Source: Agrocybe praecox (Eukaryota > Basidiomycota > Agaricomycetes > Agaricales > Agrocybaceae). Taken from it: a stretch of 64,000 bases of DNA. Position 1 is the first letter of the stretch. Every line of letters starts with the position of its first letter. The notes below the pieces were generated by a model. The model was not told the origin of the DNA and searched no databases. It saw only the letters and a list, made by a program, of their open reading frames with translations. The stretch spans positions 3,224,001 to 3,288,000 of the forward strand of contig OZ024851.1 in assembly GCA_964017145.1 (NCBI GenBank), written 5' to 3'. The translations under genes were made by a program, and so were the position numbers. Positions 22,364 to 31,944 of this stretch are shown here, piece after piece.

Positions 22364-24854
22364 TCGTTCCAAGTACTGCGCTATCATTCGGCGTGCTCGT
22401 CGGCTGAGGGCCGGGAACATCATAGACATAGGTGCAAATGATTTCGTCCTGCAAAGCCGAATGAGAGGTGCATATCTGGCTGCCAATGGTAGGTAGATGC
22501 ACAGGTTCTCCAGAAATATTATGTAGGTCGACCAATAAGTAGGTTCCTCTGGATTGATCGACGATTTTTGAAGAAATTGAACCCAATCAAAGCATTCAAA
22601 GGAATAAATTTGATATGGGCTCAAAGAGGACCGCTTGGAGGTGAGGTCCCCATATGTGATCTTCCTAAGACTCTCACTGTAAACGGTATCACCAAGCACC
22701 TGTTTTCCCTCAAAAACATGGCTGCCAGCACGCATATGCCATCTCCACGGGCGTGTCCTCCTTTTCCTTAGGGATATGGAACGGAGTTGAAGATGCCTAT
22801 TTGCCTCTTGCTTAGTCTGACGTGGCTCATCCTGTAGTTTCTCCAGACAATAAAGGGCCGCTTTGGAAAGTATTCTTGCTTTCTCGCCATTGGTAAGAAG
22901 GCTAAGAAAAGTTTGAGTTATCATGTCTGCGGGCGCTCCAGTTGTCAGTCGCCGGAGCAAGATAGAAAGAGGGTTGATATCTTTCTCCAAGTACTGGGGA
23001 TGTGGTCGAGAGGTACCGACAATGTAGCATCGAGCAAGTATATAATTGCTTTCCAAATTGTCAGAATATTGCGTAAGCAGCTCTGATATCGTACATTCGC
23101 AGACGGTTTTCATGCGTTCGTGTACGAGATCCTTGACTTCTGGGTGTTTATTCTGTTTGAACTGGTAGGTTAGTTTGCATATATGTTTTAGACGAGAGGA
23201 ATGAATTCGCACGAGTTTGAATAGAAGTGTGAGTAATTGTGAAAGAAACATGTTATGTGACAAGGAATTGTTGAACAGAGGCGAAGCAAGTCTTCTGCAG
23301 TATGAATCTAATGGAAAATGAGCAACAGCATCAAGAAATTTTGTTTGATCTGAGTTTTTCCAATCCTGGTACGGTGCATGTTCGACGGCTTGCAGGACAG
23401 CGACATTAATATAGTAACTATTGAAGAATTGGCCCCCTTTATGTTCTTCTTAAATCCACGAAGTGAGTGGGTAAGAATTACGACATCATGGAGTAGCCAG
23501 TTCCATGATAATTCCTCACCTGAAAATACTTGAATGACCCGCAGAACGTGCCGGGCTCTGGTCTCGGCGCGATTCCTGTAGAATCGCCCAGATCTCTGAG
23601 AGTCAAATATAAAATCGGAAAAGGATTTATGGTAAAGGTCCATCCTATACATAGTAAATGCGGGATCGAATTCAAGCGCCTGAACTTGAACAATGGCTGA
23701 AAAATCAGTGAGAGTCACTTGGACATCTCCAGCTTCCAGTTCCAGGTACATTTCGATGTCAGCTGAAGGTATAGAGCCATAGAGAGCAGGGTAGGCCAGT
23801 ATATCAATGGCTACGTTCGGTTCGTCCGCCATCATTATGATATGCATATACAGCGCGTCGAGCTCCGCAAATGGGAGGTCTTTGAACGGCGGACGGTACC
23901 CCAACGCAGACTCCAGTCTGTGATGCGGACGGTGCCGACTGGATTCGACATATTGCATAACTATGGTGGCAAAAATGAATTGTCCCGACGATTTCTTTAC
24001 TATCTGATTCACCACCTCTTCGGCTGGCCAAGATTCCGGAATGAGAGCCTTCAAGTTATGACTTGCTCGGATATCCGCAAACCTATCATGCAGGTATAAT
24101 CTGATGTCGTCGTCGGGAGAATATTCATTGCCCAGAAATATCCGGAATACTGCGGGGCGCATGCTTGGAGCATCGAACGAGTTGGAAATCTGGGTCTCAG
24201 GACGACTACAGACGAGTATGCGAATGGTGATGCCTCGTGCGCGTGAGATAGTTATCGTATGTAGGAGAGACACCAATATATCTCGTTGGCTGTCCTTGTC
24301 CTTGCATTCATCGAGGCCATCTATCACAATCAGGAAGCGCGGTGCTTTCTGGGGCTCGTTGGCGTATACCGCATGGAGGGGATCAACGACTAGCGAGGAC
24401 AGTTGGGTTCGCAGAGATCTGTTAAAAATCAAAGGATCATAATCAACAAACGCAGAGACCCCGTTGCGTACAGCAGGACTGATAGAACAAGTCTGGTACG
24501 CAATGGTCGGCACGAGAGTTTGCGAATGGTTTCGTGTCTGGTCAGCTGAGCTGAAGAAGAAGCTGGCTACGACGATCCTGAGCGCGGCGAGCGCTCCTTG
24601 CGACTCCTCAGAGTTGGCAGCACAGCGTTCACATAGGGATCTTCCAATCGCGGATTTGCCCGAGCCAGCTGGACCACTGAGCCACGCGATATCCTTTTCG
24701 CGAGTGTCTTCTTGTTCGTCATTCGCCCAGTCCAGCAGGGCTTGTATGACTGCAACGCGGGTGCCTGGATGACACTTGGGAAGATCGAAGGTGTGTCCGG
24801 AGTTGTACAGCGCGTTAGGCGCCACGGCTTGCAAAAGCCTTGAGTCATATCCAG
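22355..24854 (-). pseudogene. NACHT-domain ATPase, probably frameshifted and 3'-modified
   Basis: NACHT proteins are STAND-type NTPases, in fungi linked to non-self recognition. The large exon begins after an acceptor at 24854 (GYDSRLLQAVAPNA). It holds Walker A GPAGSGKSAIGRS, Walker B FLIVIDGLDEC, the sensor-like RILVCSRPE and a C-terminal helical region, running in one frame to about 23420. The continuing homology (GQFFNSYYINVAVLQAVEHA, then FLDAVAHFPLDSYCRRL) is in a different frame. This implies a single-base frameshift near 23425, or a missed tiny intron. The final codons and TAG stop (22355-22357) lie in the MITE end, so the original C-terminus was replaced. Upstream exons could not be fixed. 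Possibly a pseudogene. Confidence 0.7.
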
Positions 24855-25793
24855 CTAAATTACGAGTTTAATAGATCCAGCTACTATCAAGAAGAAAAAC
24901 AGGGATCTTGGCGACGTACGCTTTGCAGGACTTTGGGAATATGTGTTATGAGAAACAAAGGTTCCACCGTTGAAAATTGCATGCGATAGCGAGGGGAACC
25001 CTGATCCTTGGAGGACGTTTTGTTCCATGTACTGTAAAGCTGGTTAATTGAGCCCAGAAGTCGCGAGCAGAGCAAAAGGAAGAAAACCAAGGGAATTCAC
25101 AATCGATAAACGTGCTAATCGGGACTTCTAATTATGCAAGCACTGCCTCGTGCTCAACGGTTTCGGTTTTATATAAGCGGGCAAGCATGGTGCGCCATTT
25201 CTATAAATGAGGAACGCCCCGAGAGTGCTTCACAAAGGACGACGTATATAAGCCACAAGTGCAAGTGTCATCCTTTGGCTTCAAAACAACCGCAAAATAA
25301 CATGGCTGGGTGTAACCTGCAGAATAGCTTAAAACCACTCTGGAGCGCAAATTTGATAAGACACACGGCTTAAGCGAGGACGAAATTATTGTGTAGTGCT
25401 CGGTTGACCTTTTTTGACCTCATCCTTCTGATATATGTACATCGCAGAAACAAAGAGAGAGAAAACTCTATAACGAACGCACAAGAAAAATCAACAAAGC
25501 GATTCGAAGAAAGGGGAAAAAACGGATGTCAAAATATGTAGAACATTAAACAACACAAATGCTCATCCACGCGTCCGTGATATCAAATTGGGGACTGCGA
25601 CTTTCATACAATTAGAACGAAAACGAAAAAGAACAAAAAGAATTAGAATACAATATAATAACTTATTGCTATAAAATGAAACAATTTAACCTATTCTACT
25701 CTATCACCTTCCTTTTCCCCTCCCCGCCCTGACCCCAACCATAAAATACAACGTCCGCGTCAGACTTAAACGTATCCATCAAACATTAAACAT
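24855..25793. other. Upstream region of the NACHT gene and 3' flank of CGL
   Basis: Probably contains 5' exon(s) of the NACHT gene between 24870 and 25100, but none can be delimited. From about 25400 it is the 3' flank of CGL, shared with 11800-12280. Confidence 0.45.
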
Positions 25794-27519
25794 TTAAACA
25801 TCCACCCCCAACGCAACAACCCCCAGCGCACCCTCCAAATCACGAACCAAATCCCTCCCCTCCTCAACACCCACACTAAGGCGCACCAACCCCTCCCCAA
25901 TTCCCAGAAGCTCCCGCTCAGCAGCGGGGATCGAGCCATGCGTCATCCGCGCTGGGTGTTCAGCCAAAGATTCTACCCCGCCGAGGGATTCGGCGAGGGA
26001 GAAGAGGGAGAGGGAGGTGAGGAGAGTTTCGGAGGATGTGAGATGGGAGGGGGGGAGGTTGGGTGAGGTGGAATTTGATGGGGAGGAGGACGAGGAGGAA
26101 GGGGCCAACCGCACGGAAATCATGCCGCTGAATGGGAACCCGTCCTTCGGCGCCTCGGGCACAGGCAAACTTTCGTCCCAATGTATACCCTCAAAGCGTT
26201 CCAGAATCCACTTGCGCGCATGCGGACTCAACATCCTCCACGCGAGCTCGTACTTTCTCTGCGCGTAGCTCGCTTTGTTCGCGCCAGGTAAGCCCGGGTA
26301 CACAACGTCCTCGACCACCCTCACCCTCCTGCTATCCGACGAGCGTGCGATCCCCTGATGCTGTACAGATTCGAGGTACTTGGCGACCACCAACGCATTC
26401 TCCCCATGCGCCTTCATCCTCAAATGCAAAGTCTTCGCGCCCCTCTGCGCAAGCCAACAATCAAACGCACTCGGTACGGCCCCAATCGCATTCTGCAAGA
26501 ACCTCACGCGGTCCACGAGCCCAACATGCCTCTCGTCCGTCTGCGCACGCTCAGGGAAGATCAGCGCACCCATGACGACGTCCGAGTGCCCATTGACGTA
26601 TTTCGTCAGAGAGTGCAGGACGATGTCTGCTCCGAGGAGGAGAGGGGAGGAGTAGAATGGGGAGAGGAAGGTGTTGTCGACTAGGATGAGCGGGTGGGCG
26701 AGTGGGTGTGAGGCTGCGATACGTGCGATGAGGGGGATGTCGATTAGTCGGAGGGTCGGGTTTGTAGGTGATTCGATCCAGATGAGCTGTGTATTTTTGA
26801 AAAATAGAATAGGTCAGAGGGATGAACGCATCAGATAAAAAATGTAGAAAAACGTACCTTGGTATTCGCTCTAATAGCACCCCCCAACCTTTCCTCCACA
26901 CCCGCATCTCCCTCATCGCCAACCTCCAAATCCACAAAATCAACCTCCAAGCCCTGATTGACACCCGCGACCTTCGTTAAATACCGGAATGTCCCGCCAT
27001 AAACGTCGTTCACGCTGACCACATGCGCGTTGGGTCCTAGAGAAGAGAGCACGGTGGCGGTAGTGGCAGAGCCAGAGGCGAAGGCGAGGGCGTGTGCGCC
27101 GCCTGCTTCGAGAGATGCAAGGGTGTTTTCGAGAGCCGCACGGTTGGGGTTCGAGGAACGGGAGTATTCGTAGCCCTGTGTGAGGAAGGGGGGGTTAGTG
27201 AATCCCAAAAAAACACTCGGGAAAATTTCAAACAAAGAGAAATACACACCTTGTGTACGCCAATAGCATCTTGCTTGTACGTCGTGCTCAACGAAATGGA
27301 GGGAATGACGGCCCCCGTCTGTGGGTCCGCCTCGGACCCGACGTGGATCGCGCGTGTTCCGAAGCCAAAGGCTTCGTCGGTGTGTGGTTTATGCACGCCA
27401 TTGGTGGTGTGGCCGTTGGTGGTAGTGTGGCCGTTGGCGCCATTGGCGGTGACGCCGTTAGGAGAAGAGGCAGAGCCGCCGTTAGCGATGGTAGTGGGTA
27501 CGTTCGCGCCAGGAGCCAT
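25794..27519 (-). CDS. Cystathionine gamma-lyase (PLP-dependent, Cys/Met metabolism family)
   Basis: Cytosolic pyridoxal-phosphate enzyme cleaving cystathionine to cysteine, 2-oxobutyrate and ammonia in reverse transsulfuration; a gamma-synthase role cannot be fully excluded. Exons on the minus strand: 27519-27250, 27175-26858 and 26786-25794, all in phase 0, giving 526 aa. The N-terminal 50 residues are Asn/Gly/Thr-rich, longer than the usual ~400-aa family. Motifs: [85 protein letters not shown] and the PLP lysine in [15 protein letters not shown]. The C-terminus has [25 protein letters not shown] Ser-rich insert precedes it. Only this copy is intact among six or more related pieces in the window. 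Confidence 0.9.
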
Positions 27520-27660
27520 CCTTGATGTTAAGATAAGACAAGACGATGGTGAAGAGAAGGAAAGCAAGCTAAAATAAAGCTCGTCGTTCGGTGTCTGGGT
27601 GGAAGGGGAAGGAAGAAGGTTGATGAGGAAAATTGACGGCTCCGATCGTCCCAAGCTCGC

Positions 27661-27668
27661 TTATATAT
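27661..27668 (-). promoter_or_regulatory. TATA box of the CGL gene
   Basis: CGATATATAAGC on the minus strand, about 140 bases before the start codon. The same element is kept in every CGL scar (near 38909, 41431 and 46735), showing that these scars include the promoter. Confidence 0.55.
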
Positions 27669-27699
27669 CGTCACAGGTGGGTGGTGTACAACGTATAGC

Positions 27700-28140
27700 C
27701 TATGGCGTATGCTGGCGTATGGCGTTGCCAATATATGCCAGCATTTATACTGTAGCTGACCAAAAAGAAGCTGGCTGACATAGCCTCTGCCTACATACGA
27801 TCGTGTACCCCTCCCCAAGTTCCGCCTCGCACGTATGTACGTATTAACTCGGAAGGATCCATGCCAGGACGGATGAACTCGATGACGAATCGTTTCGAAT
27901 TCCAGTGGGTGAGCCAAGTTTAAGCAGGATCCGCGATTGCTAACAATGGCGTGATCAGCGCGTCTTGGCCTTGGTTAGGTAAGCACGGTGTGGGGGAGAT
28001 TCGCAACCTTGGATTAAATTAGATTAGATTAGGTGGTACGTCGTCGGCCGGATCGGCAGCGTCACACTATGTCACACAACGCATGCCAAATACAACTCGT
28101 TCTCAACTCGTTCCGCTCGTATCTCATCGAGTTCTCATTC
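27700..28140. other. CGL upstream region
   Basis: No gene. The segment 27690-27980 is the source of the promoter-side half of the three scars at 38870-39215, 41400-41715 and 46700-47045 (shared blocks TTAACTCGGAAGGATCCATG and CGTTTCGAATTCCAGT). Confidence 0.7.
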
Positions 28141-29118
28141 AAATTGCTTCAAATTTTCATGCATAAAATTGTGTTTTATTATGATGGAACATATGTTACC
28201 TTAATCCAACCTTTTTAAGCCTACTTACTATCAAAACATGTGCATATTCCCTTATATAAGTAATGATCATAAGTATACTACTTATGACTTTCATTCATCT
28301 CCCCATACTTGATCAGTTAATTTGTCAATCACACAAATTAGCTTAATTTTTTTAAATTATTATTGCTCAAGTCTGTCAAATATTTTATTTCTCCTGAAGG
28401 TTGCTTGCAGCACTCTTTTGACTGGTCTTTATTTTCTTCATTGCTTTTTATGCTGGCTTTCCATAGCCAGTAGTTTTTTTTTTTAAAAATTGTTCTTTTA
28501 TTTGTGTAGCATACTGCCAAGCCCTTATTTTCTTGCCTAAGTCGTTGTATACATTATATTATCCTTTTCATCTGTGATGTCACTCATTTGCATACTTAGT
28601 AAGAGAAGAAAGTTTTTTTCTTTTGAAGCTGCTTCACTAAAGAACTAGGGTATGGGAGTGCAGGTTAGGGCTGTGCACTAAACTGTAACTGTATACAGTG
28701 TCAATGTGAAAAATTTTCCACTTGGGTTTAACAGAACTGTTATGTTTGGGATATACCAATTGGTTCAAAGATAAAATTTAGTATGTGTCAAATTGTGAAG
28801 TAGTAGTGCTGTAGTGAAAATATAAGGGTGAATAAAACACAAAAAGGATAAAAGAAAGTAAAAGAAAATAGGTCAAAGTCTGGATGATGAAAATTATATT
28901 AGCTCATCACTTTTTGACCTTAGTGCCTTATCCTGTTAATACTTGAAGTATCCTTGTAGATCAGAATCTGGATGATAAGGCTTACCAATGCTTATCACTT
29001 CTGTAATACCGGAAATTGTTGAGCACATCTTATTTGTAGACTATGTAAATCAGAATCTGGATGCTAAGACTTATCAATGCAGCACGCATATGACATATTT
29101 TCCTGGTATCAAAGCCTC
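28141..29118. other. AT-rich decayed sequence, probably part of old gypsy element
   Basis: No intact gene. A 35-bp imperfect direct repeat with the core ATCAGAATCTGGATG occurs near 28961 and 29051. Base composition differs sharply from the CGL locus on the left and resembles the transposon relic on the right. Confidence 0.45.
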
Positions 29119-29510
29119 AAAAAAGATCAAACATGGTGTAGCATTGGTAACTAGCAAATCCTTCCACAAAGTCATCTACTATTGGTAACATTCCAGCATC
29201 TCCTATTGTTATCTTGTTTATTGATTGCAACTCATAGATGATCCTAATTTTGCTATTTCCTTGAGAACAATAAACCATTGTGATTGATGGGATGACTGAC
29301 TCTGTTCATAGCTTGATAACTCTGATTATTTTTAGCATTAATCCTGGAGGAAGAGGGACATTTGTGCATTCACAGGATATATCTACTGTGTGAATTATAT
29401 GCAGAGATAAGTATTTGTCTTTTAGTGTTCCTTATTCAGAGTCTACAAAACCAATACCTTCTTTCTTTAGCACCATAATGTGGTTGAATAATTTCTCTTC
29501 TTTAGCCTGT
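29119..29510 (-). pseudogene. Decayed reverse transcriptase of a second Ty3/gypsy lineage
   Basis: One minus-strand frame carries ordered hallmarks of agaricomycete gypsy RT: LKDKYLSLHI, NVPLPPGLMLKIIRVIK, then IRIIYELQSINKITIGDAG followed by MLPIVDDFVEGFASYQCYTMFDLF. Three in-frame disruptions are visible, including a TAA and a TGA. It differs from the RT of the young element, so it is another lineage. It lies directly beside the young element and on the opposite strand. Confidence 0.75.
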
Positions 29511-29917
29511 AAGAACCCAGTCTCATTGATATTCAGCTGCTCTACAATTCTAAGAAGTGCCCAATTACGTCTGAGACTGTTTCTTTTGTAAAATAAACAT
29601 AATCAATGATGTGTATCATGTGTCCCTCCCATGAAGAACTAATCATATTGATTGGGTTTTGTTTCAGAGTATATACAAAGTATGAATTGTACATACACAT
29701 TCAATCCTGCAGTAAGCACCTTTACCACTTGGCAGTCTCATCATTGGAAAGCATAATTTCAATAGAAGATGTGTATTTTCAAGAGGAAAGAGCATGTGGA
29801 CATAGAAATATTATTCTCCATGTCATATTACTTCAAATCTGTATCTTTATTTATTACTCTACTAGATTCACTTCTTCCCTGCACCTGCATGAGTCTTTCA
29901 TTGCCATGATTCTGGTT

Positions 29918-29922
29918 CAACT
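29918..29922. repeat. Target-site duplication CAACT (left)
   Basis: Five bases directly before the 5' LTR, repeated at 36295-36299 directly after the 3' LTR. A 5-bp duplication is usual for Ty3/gypsy integrases. Confidence 0.92.
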
Positions 29923-30295
29923 TGTCAGGGTTTCCCCTATTTTTCCTTATTTTCCTATATTTATTTCGCATTTTTCCCTTTTGTAGATGTGTAGATATCT
30001 TATCTGTTTCATATCTTTGATTATCTCTTGATTATCTTTTGATTACCATTTGATTAGATACTTATCACTTTAATTTCCCATGAGCATAGCCTCATCTATT
30101 CTACATCATTCCACATCATTCTTTTACTTTCTTTATGATGTCATTGCCTTATTCATCATTCCTTTCTATGATGTCATGGAGGAATCTTCTAGAATAGCTG
30201 TAGGGTATATATACTGGACATGTATGTAGCTGTAGCCCCAGCTTCAATCTCTTAGGATATCCACTATCATTGGTGTGATCTCTTAGAACCATTGA

Positions 30296-30334
<39 letters not shown>

Positions 30335-30386
30335 GCTTTGTCTTTGTTGGTGGCCTTGTCACACTGATCTTAGTGTTGCCCTGACA
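29923..30386 (+). repeat. 5' LTR of copy 2
   Basis: 464 bp, bounded by TGTCAGGG and CCCTGACA. It includes TATATATA at 30206-30213, the AGCTTCAATCT motif at 30240-30250 and a (TC)16 tract near 30299-30330. It differs from the 3' LTR at one base (T/C in CTCATCYATTC) and by two TC units. Confidence 0.95.
30206..30250 (+). promoter_or_regulatory. LTR promoter: TATA box and proposed transcript start/self-primer
   Basis: TATATATA at 30206-30213 is followed about 30 bases later by AGCTTCAATCT (30240-30250). That 11-mer is the exact complement of 30389-30399 just inside the LTR. In the Tf1/sushi group the first ~11 nt of the transcript fold back as primer; the spacing fits this model. Confidence 0.6.
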
Positions 30387-30388
30387 GA

Positions 30389-30399
30389 AGATTGAAGCT
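30389..30399 (+). promoter_or_regulatory. Putative primer binding site for self-priming
   Basis: AGATTGAAGCT begins two bases after the 5' LTR and is perfectly complementary to 30240-30250. There is no TGG-initiated tRNA-type site at this position. Confidence 0.6.
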
Positions 30400-30865
30400 A
30401 TCTCAGACAACCCCACCACTCAGTATCCATCATCTCTCTTTCCAACATTTACCCACACATCCCCTTACCACATATATCATTTTTCTCATCATCATCAACC
30501 CTTCAACCTCCAATATCCTCCCAATCTTCTACATCATTTCTCCCTCCACAATTTCAACATCTCCTCAAGACACCTCTCTTTCTACTGGATTCCTCACTCT
30601 CTGCTGTGTGTTGTGTGTGAACTTGTAGATAGGGATACCAACTGTTGGGGCAGAATCAGGCCAACTGTTTCTGTCTTTGGTGGTCTAGGAAAATACCAGG
30701 TAGTCAATCCTGTGATCCTAGGTTTAGACCCACTGTGTTTGGGGTGACAACTGGGTATCCATTACATAGTCTTTTTTTAGTTACTTAGTATAGTCTCAAG
30801 GGCACTTTTTGTAGATAGCTTCTCCCACACACACATCAGAGAGCCTCTACTTTATCTGCACCAAG
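30400..30865 (+). other. Leader between primer site and gag of copy 2
   Basis: Untranslated leader, pyrimidine-rich at the left and with a TTTTTTTAG tract near 30772. It aligns with the leader of copy 1. No gene seen. Confidence 0.7.
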
Positions 30866-31936
30866 ATGGACACTACCACTACCCCTACCACTACTCTTCC
30901 CTCTGTGGAGGAGCTCCTTCAACAAATCTCTCTCCTTACCCAGGAGGTGGCTCTCTTAAGGCAGCAGCAGCAACAGTCAGTCACACCTCCAACTACTCAA
31001 TCACCATTCTCCTCTGCTGCTAGAGAAGCTCATCCTCCCCCTGCCAGTCATGGTCCCTTTACCTTTGGTTCACAGTCTGGAATCAAAGTTTCCCCCCCTG
31101 AGCCATATGATGGCTCTATGTCAAAAGCAGAAACCTTTCTTAGTCAACTAAAGTTATATTTCTATGGAAAGGGCATCACAGATGACCTTCAAAGGGTTGT
31201 TTGTGCTCTTTCCTATATGAAAGAAGGTACTGCTGGGAAATGGGCACTTGACAAGACTAAAATTCTGGATGGAGATTATTCCAAAGAGGGCCTTTGGGAT
31301 GATTTTGTCTATGAATTCAGGGAAGTCTTTGGAGATCCAGACCCTGCAAGCACAGCCAGGCATAAAATGAATCTTCTGAAGCAGGGGAGTCAAACTGCTG
31401 ATGAATATGTGGCTAGCTTTAGGGAATTGGTCTCTGATACTGGGTACAATGATGCTGCTTTGGTTGAGAAGTTTCAGACTGGGTTAAACAGATCACTCAG
31501 GGAAAAAGTTTACAATGTCCCTGATATGCCTAAGACTCTGAATGGCTGGATCTCTTGGGCTACTAAGCTGGACAGGCAGTGGAGACAGATGGAAGCCTTT
31601 AACAAGTCTACCTCTACTACCTCTTCTCCCTTCTCAAAGGCTCCTAAGTCTCAGCCTAAGCCAGCAGCCCCCAGTCCTTCTCCCTTTTCAAGCAGTCAGA
31701 GAGGTTTTGTTGCTCAGGCAAAGCAACCAGATGTTATTCCCATGGAAGTTGACTCTGGATGGAGGTCAGTCAGGCCACTTATCTGCTTTAAATGCAGAAA
31801 ACAAGGTCATAAGGCTGCTGACTGCAGATCCTCAGTCAACATTAATGCCATGAACCATGAGGAGTTGAAAGACTTCTATGGGAAACTCATCAAGGAAGAA
31901 GAAGGACAATCACAAGAACAGAAGAAGAATTTTTAG
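30866..31936 (+). CDS. gag: Gag polyprotein, copy 2
   Basis: 356 aa, intact. The N-terminal region is Thr/Gln-rich with a predicted coiled coil ([21 protein letters not shown]). The capsid region (about 80-240) includes [21 protein letters not shown] and [12 protein letters not shown] Pro/Ser linker follows, then the CCHC knuckle [14 protein letters not shown] near residue 313 for RNA binding. The start ATG at 30866 is the first in the leader's 3' part and is conserved in copy 1. It ends with TAG within AATTTTTAG; pol is open from 31861 in the -1 frame, overlapping by about 76 bases. Confidence 0.95.
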   Translation: MDTTTTPTTTLPSVEELLQQISLLTQEVALLRQQQQQSVTPPTTQSPFSSAAREAHPPPASHGPFTFGSQSGIKVSPPEPYDGSMSKAETFLSQLKLYFYGKGITDDLQRVVCALSYMKEGTAGKWALDKTKILDGDYSKEGLWDDFVYEFREVFGDPDPASTARHKMNLLKQGSQTADEYVASFRELVSDTGYNDAALVEKFQTGLNRSLREKVYNVPDMPKTLNGWISWATKLDRQWRQMEAFNKSTSTTSSPFSKAPKSQPKPAAPSPSPFSSSQRGFVAQAKQPDVIPMEVDSGWRSVRPLICFKCRKQGHKAADCRSSVNINAMNHEELKDFYGKLIKEEEGQSQEQKKNF

Positions 31937-31944
31937 AGGCACCA

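Noticed and set aside
28988..29188. Plus-strand frame SVIPEIVEHILFVDYVNQ resembling a gypsy RT segment
   Set aside because: Short, on the strand opposite to the well-supported RT relic, and overlapping an imperfect repeat; likely coincidence.
30387..30410. tRNA primer binding site after the LTR
   Set aside because: No TGG-type start; an exact 11-nt complement to the LTR explains the sequence better.
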